From contig NZ_LT607750.1 in NCBI RefSeq assembly GCF_900090235.1, forward strand, positions 6,467,501 through 6,531,500: DNA of 64,000 nt. Reading direction: 5' to 3'. Below are positions 7,817-16,266 of the stretch, in pieces. Below the pieces are notes generated by a model. It searched no databases. It worked only from the letters and a program-made list of their open reading frames with translations, and was not told the origin of the DNA. The position numbers and the translations under genes were made by a program. Every line of letters begins with the position of its first letter. The first letter of the stretch is position 1. This DNA comes from Micromonospora echinaurantiaca. GTDB taxonomy: Bacteria > Actinomycetota > Actinomycetes > Mycobacteriales > Micromonosporaceae.

Positions 7817-8158
7817 TCAGGCGGTACGCGGGCGGAGCGGGCGTAGCCGGGCCTCGGCGGCGGTGGTGAGCTGGCGCAGCCGGGCGGTCTCGGCGTCGAG
7901 GGCGGTGACGCCGTCCGGGGTCAGCCGGTAGTAGCGGCGTAGCCGCCCGTCGACGGTCTCCTCGCGGTCGGGGGCGACCAGCCCCTGCGCGCTGAGCCGG
8001 TCGAGGGCGGCGTAGAGGGTGCCGGGCAGCAGCGTGACGCGTTGCTCGGAGAGGGCGGCGACCTCCTGGATGATGCCGTAGCCGTGCCGCGGGCCGGCGG
8101 CGAGCGCGGTGAGGATGAGGAACGTCGGCTCGCGCATCGGGGTCACGCGGGTCAACAT
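7817..8158 (-). CDS. PadR family transcriptional regulator
   Basis: 113-residue PadR-type repressor: MREPTFLILTALAAGPRHGYGIIQEV is the canonical N-terminal winged-helix block, followed by TLLPGTLYAALDRLSAQGLV and the wing GRLRRYYRLTPDGVTAL, with a short C-terminal dimerisation helix. Either ATG 8158 or 8137 (directly before MREPTF) could be the start; neither has a clear ribosome-binding site. It is divergent from the flavin-dependent oxidoreductase gene and heads an operon with the membrane protein at 6687. It probably represses one or both sides of the intergenic region. Confidence 0.9.
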   Translation of the reverse strand: MLTRVTPMREPTFLILTALAAGPRHGYGIIQEVAALSEQRVTLLPGTLYAALDRLSAQGLVAPDREETVDGRLRRYYRLTPDGVTALDAETARLRQLTTAAEARLRPLRPRTA

Positions 8159-8237
8159 ATTCAGATCATTGATACATGGCAAGGCCGGCAGCCCGACCCG
8201 GCGGTTTCCGTCGGTGCCGGTGGTTAGGCTGCTGATC

Positions 8238-9119
8238 ATGCGGATTGGCATCGTGATCCTTCCCGACCAGCGCTGGTCCGAGTCGCAGCGCCGCTGGCGG
8301 CAGGCGGACGAGTGGGGCTTCGACCACGCCTGGACGTACGACCACCTGGGCTGGCGGGACCTGGTCGACGGGCCGTGGTTCGACTCGATGGCCACGCTGA
8401 CCGCCGCCGCGACGGTGACCTCCCGGATCCGCCTCGGCACGCTGGTCGCCTCGCCGAACTTCCGGCACCCGGCCGCGTTCGCCCGGCAGGTGACCGCGCT
8501 CGACGACGTCTGCGGTGGCCGGTTGCTGCTCGGCCTCGGCGCCGGCGGCATCGGCTTCGACGCCGCCGTGCTCGGCGGCGAGACGCTGCCGCCGCGGCAG
8601 CGGGTGGACCGGTTCGGCGAGTTCACCGAGCTGCTGGACCTCGTCCTGCGTGAGGACGGGACGACCTGGCGGGGTGACTGGTTCGCCGCGGTGGACGCCC
8701 GGAACAACCCCGGCTGCGTCCAGCTGCCCCGGGTGCCGTTCGTGGTGGCGGCGAACGGGCCCCGCTCGATGAAGCTGGTGGCCCGGTTCGGCCAGGGGTG
8801 GGTCACCACCGGCTCCGGCGGCGACGACCTGGACAGCTGGTGGGACGGGGTCGGCGAGCTGTGCGCCCGGCTGGACAAGACGCTGGCCGCCGCCGGGCGC
8901 GACCCGGTCACCCTGGACCGCTACCTCTCGCTCGACTCGGCGCCGGAGTTCTCGCTGCGCAGCGCCCAGTTCTTCGCCGACCAGGTCGAGCGCGCCGCCG
9001 CGCTCGGCTTCACCGACGTGGTGACCCACTGGCCCCGGGCCAGCAGCTGGTACGCCGGCGACGAGGAGGTGCTGGTGGACGTGGCCACCCGGCTGCTGCC
9101 CGAGCTGCGCCGCGGCTGA
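8238..9119 (+). CDS. LLM-class flavin-dependent oxidoreductase
   Basis: 293-residue luciferase-like monooxygenase-family enzyme (F420 or FMN dependent TIM barrel). Blocks include DEWGFDHAWTYDHLGW, TSRIRLGTLVASPNFRHPAAFARQVTALDDVCGGRLLLGLGAGG and PFVVAANGPRSMKLVARFGQGWVT. The start is ATG 8238; there is no ribosome-binding site, but a TAGGCT -10-like hexamer ends 7 nt before it, suggesting a leaderless transcript. Divergent from padR. Actinobacterial members often use F420; the substrate cannot be inferred. Confidence 0.9.
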   Translation: MRIGIVILPDQRWSESQRRWRQADEWGFDHAWTYDHLGWRDLVDGPWFDSMATLTAAATVTSRIRLGTLVASPNFRHPAAFARQVTALDDVCGGRLLLGLGAGGIGFDAAVLGGETLPPRQRVDRFGEFTELLDLVLREDGTTWRGDWFAAVDARNNPGCVQLPRVPFVVAANGPRSMKLVARFGQGWVTTGSGGDDLDSWWDGVGELCARLDKTLAAAGRDPVTLDRYLSLDSAPEFSLRSAQFFADQVERAAALGFTDVVTHWPRASSWYAGDEEVLVDVATRLLPELRRG

Positions 9120-9159
9120 CCGGTCCGCCCGCTGCCCCGACCTGCGGCGGTTCCGGCGG

Positions 9160-9591
9160 CTACGGTCCGAGGTCGCCGGTGGCCACGCCGCCCTCGCCGG
9201 CGGACACCAGCCGGAAGCGGATGCAGACGATGTCGGTGTCGTCGGTGACCGGGGTGCCGACCCGGTCCCAGTAGGCCGCGTGCCCGGCCCGCCACTCCTC
9301 GATCGACCGGTCGCCCTCCCCCTCCGAGCGGGCGAAGTCCCAGGACACCTCGGCGAACGGGACCACCTCGACGCCGGTCACCTCGACGACGCCGGCCAGC
9401 GCGTCCGCGTCGTCGACGAGGACCAGCCGCTCACCGACCTGCTCCAGCTCCTCGCCCTCCTCGGCGTACTCGGTGAGCAGGCCGGCGGTGGCGGTCTTCA
9501 CCCCGGCCAGCACCAACGTGTTCAGCCGCGTCCGCAGCTCGCCGGGAGTGCCGAGGGCGAGCGTGCGCAGTCCACCGATCCGAGGCCACAT
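9160..9591 (-). CDS. ASCH domain protein
   Basis: 143-residue protein with an ASCH (PUA-like) fold: GTPGELRTRLNTLVLAGVKTATAGLL at the N terminus (the G-x-K-x-x-T/S motif GVKTATA), then VGERLVLVDDADALAGVVEVTGVEVVPFAEVSWDFARSEGEGDRSIEEWRAGHAAYW. ASCH proteins bind or process RNA or nucleosides; some hydrolyse N4-acetylcytidine. The Lys and the acidic residues (SEGEGDRSIEEW) typical of that subgroup are present. Monocistronic, divergent from the hydrolase at 9695. Confidence 0.85.
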   Translation of the reverse strand: MWPRIGGLRTLALGTPGELRTRLNTLVLAGVKTATAGLLTEYAEEGEELEQVGERLVLVDDADALAGVVEVTGVEVVPFAEVSWDFARSEGEGDRSIEEWRAGHAAYWDRVGTPVTDDTDIVCIRFRLVSAGEGGVATGDLGP

Positions 9592-9694
9592 CCTGCCGAG
9601 GCTACGCCCGGGACGGTCGGGGGTCGCCAGATTTGTCGCCCACGGACGGACGGTCCGGCGATACGGTGGGCGGATCGACGATCAGGAGGCAGCC

Positions 9695-10225
9695 ATGGCG
9701 GACCGGCGTGCGGTGCTCATCCCTGGCCGAGGCTATGACACCCGGTTCCCGCTCTTCCTCTACCTTGGTGAGGCGCTGCGCCGCGCCGGCTTCGCCCTGC
9801 ACGCCATCTCCTGGCAGGTGCCCGAGAGCCTCGGGTCGGACCGGGACGGGGCGGGCTCGGCCGCCGACTGGGTGACCGGGCAGGTCGCCCCGACCCTCAC
9901 CGGGCGGATGGAACTGCTGGTCGGCAAGTCCCTCGGTACGCTGGCCGCGCCGCTCGCCGCCGACCGGGGGCTGCCCGCCGTCTGGCTCACCCCGCTGCTG
10001 CACATGGCACCGGTGGTCGACGCGCTGGACCGCGCCACCGCACCGTTCCTGCTGATCGGGGGCACCGCCGACCCGTCCTGGGACGGCGCGGTCGCCCGCC
10101 GGCTCACCCCACACGTGGTGGAGATCGACCAGGCCGACCACGCGCTGATGGTCCCGGGTCCGCTGGCCCGCTCCGCCGAGGCGCTCGGCCGGGTCTGCAC
10201 GGCGGTGGAGGAGTTCGTCCGCTGA
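9695..10225 (+). CDS. Small alpha/beta hydrolase family protein
   Basis: 176-residue protein with the alpha/beta-hydrolase core: AVLIPGRGYDTRFPLFLYLGEALRRAGF, nucleophile elbow LLVGKSLGTLAA (Ser in GKSLG), acid-side FLLIGGTADPSWD and a late His in IDQADHALMVPG. It is short and lacks a cap domain, as in the dienelactone hydrolase/KANL3-like group. A clear AGGAGG (9684-9689) precedes the ATG. Substrate unknown. Confidence 0.82.
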   Translation: MADRRAVLIPGRGYDTRFPLFLYLGEALRRAGFALHAISWQVPESLGSDRDGAGSAADWVTGQVAPTLTGRMELLVGKSLGTLAAPLAADRGLPAVWLTPLLHMAPVVDALDRATAPFLLIGGTADPSWDGAVARRLTPHVVEIDQADHALMVPGPLARSAEALGRVCTAVEEFVR

Positions 10226-10295
10226 GCCGGCCGGCCGCCCGGTGCCGCGCCCACTCCCCGCGGCTGCGGGCAGCGACGTGGCCCCGCCCGGCCGT

Positions 10296-10856
10296 TCAAG
10301 CGTGCAGCGCGTCGGCGGTCACCAGGCCCCGGATCCGTAGCTCGACGGCGAGCTCCGGGGCGCAGTCGAGGACCACGGTGGCGGTGCCGACCGGTTCGGC
10401 CCCCCGGGCGGCGCAGATCTCGTAGATCGCGCGCACCTGTGCCGCGGTGGCCACCCAGTCGTCCACCACCAGCACCCGGTCGGTCCGGTCCAGGGCGTGG
10501 TCCCGCACGGCCAGGTCCACCCGCCGGCCGCGGAAGTCCGGCGGGCTCTGCGCCCAGGTCAGCGGCCCGGCCGGCAGGCGACCGTCGCCCGGCTTGTGCG
10601 CCGGCACGAAACCCACCCCGAGCGCGGTCGCGGCGAGCGGACCGAGCAGGAAACCGGTGACCGCCGGGGAGACGACCACGGTGGGCCGGGCCGCCCGGAA
10701 CGGCTCCACCAGGGCCGGACCCAGGCGGGTGAGCACATCCGGATCCCGCCACCAGCCGGAGACGTCGCTGACCAGGTGGCTGGCGCCGGGACCGGGGTCG
10801 ATCCAGCGGAACAACGCGGCCAGACGTTCGCTCAGCTCAGCGGGCATGTCACCCAT
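10296..10856 (-). CDS. Phosphoribosyltransferase family protein
   Basis: 186-residue type I phosphoribosyltransferase fold. The PRPP-binding loop is DRVLVVDDWVATAAQV, a variant of VLVVDDvlaTGGT in which the two loop glycines are Ala-Ala, and the PVVSPAVTGFLLGPLAATALGVGFVPAHKPG block resembles the adenine phosphoribosyltransferase hood and substrate region. The degenerate PRPP loop makes salvage activity uncertain; a regulatory or orphan role is possible. Convergent with the hydrolase gene. Confidence 0.78.
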   Translation of the reverse strand: MGDMPAELSERLAALFRWIDPGPGASHLVSDVSGWWRDPDVLTRLGPALVEPFRAARPTVVVSPAVTGFLLGPLAATALGVGFVPAHKPGDGRLPAGPLTWAQSPPDFRGRRVDLAVRDHALDRTDRVLVVDDWVATAAQVRAIYEICAARGAEPVGTATVVLDCAPELAVELRIRGLVTADALHA

Positions 10857-10996
10857 CCTGCGGGATCGGCGCGAACCCCGGCGGGGCAGGCGAGCACCGG
10901 GCGGTCACGGGCGGTCACCGGGCCGGGCGGCCCACCTCGGGTCGGATGATCGGCCACACGTATGACCGCAATTCCGGGCATACCACAATGATCACG

Positions 10997-11027
10997 TTGA
11001 CTTCGGAAGTACTTCTCTCGTTACGGT
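10997..11027 (+). promoter_or_regulatory. Candidate promoter of the RlpA-like gene
   Basis: TTGACT (10997-11002) and TACGGT (11022-11027) are separated by 19 bp. A perfect 5-bp-arm palindrome ACTTC-G-GAAGT (11000-11010) sits between the two boxes and could be an operator. A ribosome-binding AAAGGA follows at 11052. Confidence 0.4.
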
Positions 11028-11066
11028 CCGAGCCGGTTTGTTCAGATCGCGAAAGGACCGGTTCCG

Positions 11067-11684
11067 GTGGCTGGTAGGCACCACGTCCGTACCCGCAGGT
11101 TCTCCTCGCCGGCCGGGATCGCGGCCGCCGCGGCGCTCGGCGTCGCGCTCGCCGTCGGCGGCACCGTGGGCGCCGTGCAGCTCACCGCCGGCTCGGAGCC
11201 GGCGCGGCCGGTCGCCGTCGACCTCTCGCCGGCCACGCCCGGCAGCGCCGCACCCAGCCCGTCGAGCCCGAGCCCGTCGCCGAGCGTGACCGCGAGCCCC
11301 GCGGCCACCCGGTCGCCGCAGGCGCCGTCGCGGAGCAAGCCCCGCACCGCCAGCCCGAAGCCGACCGCGACGGCGAAGAAGACCGCCACCACCAAGGTGG
11401 TGGAGAGCGGCTCGTGCGGCGCCTCCTTCTACTCCGACGGCCAGCTGACCGCCAACGGCGAGAACTTCAACCCGGACGCGCTGACCGCCGCGCACAAGAC
11501 GCTGCCGTTCAACACCCGGGTCCGGGTGACCAACCCGGACAACGGCAAGTCGGTGACCGTACGGATCAACGACCGGGGCCCGTTCATCGAGGGCCGCTGC
11601 ATCGACCTGTCCCGGGCCGCGTTCGCCGAGATCGCGTCGCTCGACCTCGGGCACGTGGACGTGCGCTACGAGGTGCTCGGCTGA
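11067..11684 (+). CDS. RlpA-like secreted cell-wall protein (double-psi beta-barrel)
   Basis: 205-residue exported protein. An Arg-rich N terminus and a hydrophobic stretch (residues 15-40, [23 protein letters not shown]) form a signal peptide or anchor. A Ser/Pro/Thr-rich linker spans about 50-110. The C-terminal RlpA/DPBB domain is [44 protein letters not shown] through [21 protein letters not shown]. RlpA proteins cleave or bind glycan strands denuded of peptides; activity here is not certain and there is no SPOR domain. GTG start with AAAGGA upstream. Confidence 0.87.
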   Translation: MAGRHHVRTRRFSSPAGIAAAAALGVALAVGGTVGAVQLTAGSEPARPVAVDLSPATPGSAAPSPSSPSPSPSVTASPAATRSPQAPSRSKPRTASPKPTATAKKTATTKVVESGSCGASFYSDGQLTANGENFNPDALTAAHKTLPFNTRVRVTNPDNGKSVTVRINDRGPFIEGRCIDLSRAAFAEIASLDLGHVDVRYEVLG

Positions 11685-11784
11685 GCCCGTGCCGGACGGC
11701 GATCGGCCCGGCGGCGGGGGCCGCGCGGTCAGAACCTCCTCAGTCGACGGGCCAGGTCCATTCAACCGTTCACGTCCATCAGGC

Positions 11785-12912
11785 ATGCTGTCCCTCGTAC
11801 GTACGCAACCCTTCCAGTCGGGCCGCGGCCCGCTGAGCCCCGGATCCCGCGCCGGTCTCGGCGCGGCCCTCGCCCTGCTCGCGATCGTGTCCTCGGTCGA
11901 GCTGGCCGACGGGCGGCCGGCCCACTACATCGCACTCATGGTGGCCGCGCCCTTCCTGGCCGCCGCGCTGGCGTCCTGGCGGGTGGTGCTGGGCGTCGGC
12001 GTCGTGGCCACTGCGATCGGCGCTACGTTCGCCCTCTGTGACTGGTCGATCTCCCTGGTCAACGGGGTGAACGTGGCCGGCATCGCGCTCGGCACCGGCA
12101 TCGCGGCCGCTGTCGCCGCGGTGCGGCAGCGACAGGCCGAGCAGATCGCCGAGCTGTCCAAGCTGGCGGCGGTGGCCCAGCAGGCGGTGCTGCGCCCGCT
12201 CGGCCCGCAGGTCGGCACGCTCTCCGTCGCCGGCCGGTACATCTCGTCCACCGCCACCGCCGAGATCGGCGGCGACCTGTACGAGGCGATCGACACCCCG
12301 TACGGGGTCCGCATGATCATCGGCGACGTACGGGGCAAGGGGCTGGAGGCGGTCCGGCTGGCCAGCATCGTGCTGGGTTCCTACCGGCACGTCGCGTACG
12401 AGCGGGCCGACCTGCGCGCCGTGGTGGCCGACCTGGACCGGGCGGTGGCCCGCAGCGTCGGCGACGAGGACTTCGTCACCGCGGCGCTGGTCGAGGAGCG
12501 GGGCGGGACGCTCACCATCGTCAACTGCGGCCACCCGCCGCCGCTGCTGCTGCGCCGGGGCGCGGTGATCCCGCTGGAACCGCCGGCGCCCGCCCCGCCG
12601 CTGGGCTTCATGCCGGTGGTCCGGCCCCGGGTCGAGCGGCTGGAGCCGGGCGACCGGCTGCTGCTCTTCACCGACGGGCTCGGCGAGGCCCGGCGGGACG
12701 GGGAGTTCTTCCCCACCGCCGACCGGGCCTGGCGGCTGCTCGGCCACGGCACCGTCGCCGACGGGCTGGCCTCGCTGGAGACCGCGCTGGTGGAGTGGGT
12801 GCACGGCCGGCTCGACGACGACATCGCCCTGGTGCTGATGGAGTACACCGGCTCCCGGGGCGGCTCGGACACGCCCGTCCCCAGCTGGGAGGTCGGCGCC
12901 GCCGAGAGCTGA
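11785..12912 (+). CDS. Membrane-anchored SpoIIE-type (PP2C) serine phosphatase
   Basis: 375-residue protein with about four N-terminal membrane segments (residues 20-120), a short coiled coil (RQRQAEQIAELSKLAAVAQQAVLRP) and a C-terminal SpoIIE/PP2C phosphatase domain. Metal-binding positions are intact: IGGDLYEA, MIIGDVRGKGLEA, LLLFTDGLGEARR and DDDIALVLM. Such enzymes dephosphorylate anti-anti-sigma factors in stress or development pathways; no partner switch genes are nearby. The ATG at 11785 gives the family-typical length; an in-frame GTG at 11689 is less likely. Confidence 0.9.
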   Translation: MLSLVRTQPFQSGRGPLSPGSRAGLGAALALLAIVSSVELADGRPAHYIALMVAAPFLAAALASWRVVLGVGVVATAIGATFALCDWSISLVNGVNVAGIALGTGIAAAVAAVRQRQAEQIAELSKLAAVAQQAVLRPLGPQVGTLSVAGRYISSTATAEIGGDLYEAIDTPYGVRMIIGDVRGKGLEAVRLASIVLGSYRHVAYERADLRAVVADLDRAVARSVGDEDFVTAALVEERGGTLTIVNCGHPPPLLLRRGAVIPLEPPAPAPPLGFMPVVRPRVERLEPGDRLLLFTDGLGEARRDGEFFPTADRAWRLLGHGTVADGLASLETALVEWVHGRLDDDIALVLMEYTGSRGGSDTPVPSWEVGAAES

Positions 12913-13007
12913 GCGCGACGGCCGCCGGCACGGCGTACCGGGCCGGAAGGACAGCTGAACCGCAGGTGTGTAATCGCTGTCACTTCCGGAATCGGGTTGT
13001 CGGTACC

Positions 13008-13046
13008 TACCCGTGAGTAATACAGTCTGGGTTACTGATCGGTAAC
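13008..13046 (+). promoter_or_regulatory. Tandem candidate operators before the acyl-CoA dehydrogenase
   Basis: GTTACTGATCGGTAAC at 13031-13046 is palindromic in 7 of 8 base pairs. The core TAC-N6-GTAA is repeated 25 bp upstream (13008-13020). Both lie in the leader or promoter of the FadE5-like gene, with a TAATAC -10-like sequence overlapping at 13018. A TetR-type fatty acid regulator is the natural candidate (inference); none is encoded next to it. Confidence 0.5.
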
Positions 13047-13073
13047 ACCTGTCCGGAAGCGGGGCCAGCGAGC

Positions 13074-14930
13074 ATGACCCACTACAAGAGCAACCTTCGG
13101 GACCTCGAGTTCAACCTCTTCGAGGTCTTCGGGGCGGACCGGGCGTTCGGCCAGGAGCCGTACTCGGATCTCGACGTCGACACCGCGCGCAGCATCCTCG
13201 CCGAGGTCGACCGCCTCGCTCGCGAGGACCTGGCCGCCAGCTACTCGGACAGCGACCGCAACCCGCCGGTCTTCGACCCGGCCACGCACACCGCGCCGCT
13301 GCCGGAGTCGTTCAAGAAGTCGTACCAGGCGTTCATGGAGTCCGAGTTCTGGCGCCTCGACCTGCCGCCGGAGCTGGACGGCACCAACGCCCCGCGGGCC
13401 CTGTGGTGGGCGCTCGCCGAGCTGGTCCTCGGCTCGAACGCCCCGGTCTGGATGTACGCCTCCGGCCCGTCCTTCGCGCACGTGCTGCACGTCGAGGGCA
13501 CCGAGCGGCAGAAGAAGTGGGCCAAGCTCTTCATCGACAAGCAGTGGGGCTCCACCATGGTGCTCACCGAGCCGGACGCCGGCTCGGACGTCGGCGCCGG
13601 CCGCACCCGCGCCATCCCGCAGCCGGACGGCTCGTGGCACATCGAGGGCGTCAAGCGCTTCATCACCTCGGGCGAGCACGACCTGACCGACAACATCGTC
13701 CACTACGTGCTGGCCCGGCCGGTCGGCGTGGAGGGCGTGGGCGGCCCGGGCACCAAGGGTCTGTCCCTGTTCGTCGTGCCGAAGTACCACTTCGACGAGG
13801 AGACCGGCGAGCTGGGCGAGCGCAACGGCGTCTTCGCCACCAACGTCGAGCACAAGATGGGCATCAAGGTCTCGAACACCTGCGAGATGACCTTCGGTGA
13901 GCACGGCGTGCCGGCCAAGGGCTGGCTGCTGGGCGACAAGCACGACGGCATCCGGCAGATGTTCATGATCATCGAGTACGCCCGGATGATGGTCGGCACC
14001 AAGGCGATCGCCACCCTCTCCACCGGCTACCTGAACGCCCTCGAGTACGCGAAGAGCCGCGTGCAGGGCGCCGACCTGATCCAGCAGGCCGACAAGACCG
14101 CGCCCCGGGTGACCATCACCCACCACCCGGACGTGCGCCGCTCGCTGCTGCTGCAGAAGTCGTACGCCGAGGGTCTGCGCGCCCTCGTCCTCTACACCGC
14201 GTCCTGGCAGGACAAGGTCGCCATCGCCGAGGCGGCCGGCGACGAGAAGGCGACCAAGCTCGCCAAGCGGGTCAACGACCTGCTGCTGCCGCTGGTCAAG
14301 GGCGTCGGCTCGGAGCGGGCGTACGAGCTGCTCGGCCACGAGGCGCTGCAGACCTTCGGCGGTTCCGGCTTCCTGCAGGACTACCCGCTGGAGCAGTACG
14401 TCCGGGACGCCAAGATCGACACCCTGTACGAGGGCACCACGGCGATCCAGAGCCTCGACCTGATCTTCCGGAAGATCGTCCGGGACAACGGCAAGGCCCT
14501 GATGGCGGTGGCCGCCGAGATCCAGGAGTTCATCACCACCGAGGGCGGCAACGGCCAGCTCAAGGAGGAGCGCCAGGCGCTCGGCAAGGCGCTCGCCGAG
14601 GTGCAGAACATCCTCGGCGTGATGACCGGCTGGCTCGGCGAGGCGCAGGGCGGTGACACCCGGGCCCTCTACAAGGTCGGCCTGAGCAGCCGCCGGTTCC
14701 TGCTGGCGATCGGCGACCTGGTGGTCGGCTGGCTGCTCCAGCGGCAGGCCGACGTGGCGCTGAGCGCCCTGAACGGCGAGGTGTCCGCCGCCGACAAGGC
14801 GTTCTACACCGGCAAGGTGGCCGCCGCCCGGTTCTTCGCCCGCGAGGTGCTGCCCCGCATCGGCGCCGACCGCCGGATCATCGAGGGCACCGACCTGGAC
14901 GTCATGGACCTCCCGGAGGAGGCCTTCTGA
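13074..14930 (+). CDS. FadE5-like acyl-CoA dehydrogenase
   Basis: 618-residue acyl-CoA dehydrogenase of the long, FadE5-like class: an N-terminal extension, the helical domain, the FAD/substrate barrel ([37 protein letters not shown]), and the C-terminal helical domain with the catalytic glutamate in [19 protein letters not shown], followed by a 140-residue tail. It would carry out the first, FAD-linked step of fatty acid beta-oxidation in the cytosol. It stands alone, preceded by candidate operators and followed by a strong terminator, so it is regulated as a single gene. High codon bias suggests strong expression. Confidence 0.95.
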   Translation: MTHYKSNLRDLEFNLFEVFGADRAFGQEPYSDLDVDTARSILAEVDRLAREDLAASYSDSDRNPPVFDPATHTAPLPESFKKSYQAFMESEFWRLDLPPELDGTNAPRALWWALAELVLGSNAPVWMYASGPSFAHVLHVEGTERQKKWAKLFIDKQWGSTMVLTEPDAGSDVGAGRTRAIPQPDGSWHIEGVKRFITSGEHDLTDNIVHYVLARPVGVEGVGGPGTKGLSLFVVPKYHFDEETGELGERNGVFATNVEHKMGIKVSNTCEMTFGEHGVPAKGWLLGDKHDGIRQMFMIIEYARMMVGTKAIATLSTGYLNALEYAKSRVQGADLIQQADKTAPRVTITHHPDVRRSLLLQKSYAEGLRALVLYTASWQDKVAIAEAAGDEKATKLAKRVNDLLLPLVKGVGSERAYELLGHEALQTFGGSGFLQDYPLEQYVRDAKIDTLYEGTTAIQSLDLIFRKIVRDNGKALMAVAAEIQEFITTEGGNGQLKEERQALGKALAEVQNILGVMTGWLGEAQGGDTRALYKVGLSSRRFLLAIGDLVVGWLLQRQADVALSALNGEVSAADKAFYTGKVAAARFFAREVLPRIGADRRIIEGTDLDVMDLPEEAF

Positions 14931-14993
14931 GTCACGCCGTACCGCGCCCCGGCGCGGCGGCGAAGCCGGGGTGACCCGGCACCGGCCCGGCAC

Positions 14994-15027
14994 CGACGGC
15001 CGGCGGGCAGCAGCCCGCCGGCCGTCG
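14994..15027 (+). terminator. Terminator of the acyl-CoA dehydrogenase gene
   Basis: A perfect 15-bp stem (14994-15008 with 15013-15027) with an AGCA tetraloop, 63 bp after the stop. Typical actinobacterial terminator without a T-tract. Confidence 0.78.
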
Positions 15028-15230
15028 GCGTGTCTCCGGGCCGGGTGTCGGTCCGTGTCCCTGCCGTCCGGATCGCCCCGGGGTCGGCCATACCGGGTGC
15101 GACGGCGCTCGGGTGGGAAGTCGCGGGATTTGCCGGTGCCGGCCGGGTAGCCCGTCGGTGTGGCGGGTAACCCTCGCGCGACGAACGTCAGAGCACGCCC
15201 AGAGCCACCGCACGGGGGAGTGCAGCGCAC

Positions 15231-15500
15231 ATGGGCATTGGTAGCGGGATCTTTCTCATCGCCATCGGCGCGATCCTGACCTTCGCCATCCGGGCCAACG
15301 TCTGGTGGATCGACCTGCGCGCCGTCGGCTGGGTCTTCATCCTGGCCGGGCTGGCCGTACTGCTCACCACGCTCTGGTTCTGGCAGGACCGGCGCAAGCG
15401 GGCGCGGACGCTCATCGTGGAGGAGAACCGGCTGTCCCATCCGACCGCGATGATGCCGCCCCCACCGGACCCGCCGCCGCCGACCGCACCGCCCTCGTGA
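15231..15500 (+). CDS. DUF6458 family small membrane protein, copy 1
   Basis: 89-residue protein with two membrane segments: MGIGSGIFLIAIGAILTFAI (residues 1-20) and AVGWVFILAGLAVLLTTLWFW (about 31-51), then an Arg-rich stretch and a Pro-rich tail (PPPPDPPPPTAPPS). The conserved MGIG(S/G)xIFLIAxGAI start defines DUF6458. Function unknown; the family is widespread in actinobacteria. A paralogue lies about 770 bp downstream on the same strand, on the other side of the SixA-like gene. Confidence 0.85.
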   Translation: MGIGSGIFLIAIGAILTFAIRANVWWIDLRAVGWVFILAGLAVLLTTLWFWQDRRKRARTLIVEENRLSHPTAMMPPPPDPPPPTAPPS

Positions 15501-15557
15501 GCCGGCCGCCGACGGCCTGAGGGCCGCCTCCGGAGCGCCGCGTCCACCAGCGGCACC

Positions 15558-15591
15558 CGAGCCACCCGCCGAGCACCGGGCGGGTGGCTCG
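15558..15591. terminator. Bidirectional stem-loop between convergent genes
   Basis: A 13-bp perfect stem (15558-15570 with 15579-15591) and an 8-nt loop between the DUF6458 stop (15500) and the SixA-like stop (15615). Confidence 0.72.
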
Positions 15592-15614
15592 ACCACGTCC
15601 ACCCGCGCACAGGC

Positions 15615-16151
15615 TCAGCCGCGGGCGGTGTGCCGGTCGGTGATCTCGGCCCGTCCGCGGCCCAGTTCCGCCCAGGTCACCCCGGTGCGGTGCACCACCA
15701 CGTCGCTGGTGCGCAGGCCGTCCTGGTCCGCCCGCTCCGGGTCGAGCAGCGCGGAGAAGAGCGAGATGCCCGGGTTGTGGGCGACCAGCAGCACCGTCCG
15801 GGCGGCCGGGTCGACCCGCCGGACCAGCGCCAGCAGGTCCTCCGGCTGCGCCTCGTAGGCGTCGGCCTCGTAGTGCACCGCCGGCGCGGGGCCCGCCGGG
15901 CCGCCCTCCGGCGGCGTACCGGTCATGCCCATCGCCACCCGGTGCCAGGTCTGCCGGGTGCGCCGGGAGGCCGAGCAGATCACCACGTCGGGCAGCAGCT
16001 CGTGCCGGGCCAGCCAGGCGCCGGCCGCCGCGGCGTCGGCCGCCCCGCGTACGGACAGGCCCCGATCGACGTCCGGCCCGTCGTCGGGCGGCTCGGCCTT
16101 GGAGTGCCGGAGCAACACCAGCGTCCGTTCCTCGGCGTACGCGTCCGTCAT
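15615..16151 (-). CDS. SixA-like histidine phosphatase
   Basis: 178-residue phosphoglycerate-mutase-fold phosphatase. The catalytic motif is LLRHSKAE near residue 13 (RHS in place of RHG, as in SixA), with Arg in SASRRTRQTW and the second His in TVLLVAHNPGISLFSALL. SixA proteins remove phosphate from phosphohistidine; the partner here is unknown. It is flanked on both sides by DUF6458 genes on the opposite strand. Confidence 0.9.
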   Translation of the reverse strand: MTDAYAEERTLVLLRHSKAEPPDDGPDVDRGLSVRGAADAAAAGAWLARHELLPDVVICSASRRTRQTWHRVAMGMTGTPPEGGPAGPAPAVHYEADAYEAQPEDLLALVRRVDPAARTVLLVAHNPGISLFSALLDPERADQDGLRTSDVVVHRTGVTWAELGRGRAEITDRHTARG

Positions 16152-16266
16152 GTCCTCAGCTTGCCCGATTGGCGATCACAGCGCCGGGGTAAGTCGATGG
16201 ATGCCGCAACCTCACCGATGGCCGCGGCGGAGGTAAACGCCAGCTGACAGCCGAGGAGGCGCCGAG

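Noticed and set aside
8153..8178. PadR operator in the padR/flavin-enzyme gap
   Set aside because: ATATTCA and TGATACAT look roughly symmetric, but the match needs a gap and is weak; not claimed as a site.
10930..11066. c-di-AMP (ydaO-type) riboswitch before the RlpA-like gene
   Set aside because: Such genes often have one in actinobacteria, but I see none of the conserved paired regions in this short leader; only a promoter-like element.
13032..15602. 856-residue open frame antisense to the acyl-CoA dehydrogenase
   Set aside because: Shadow frame typical of high-GC coding DNA; it has no domain motif and its composition (Gly/Arg/His/Asp) mirrors the real gene.
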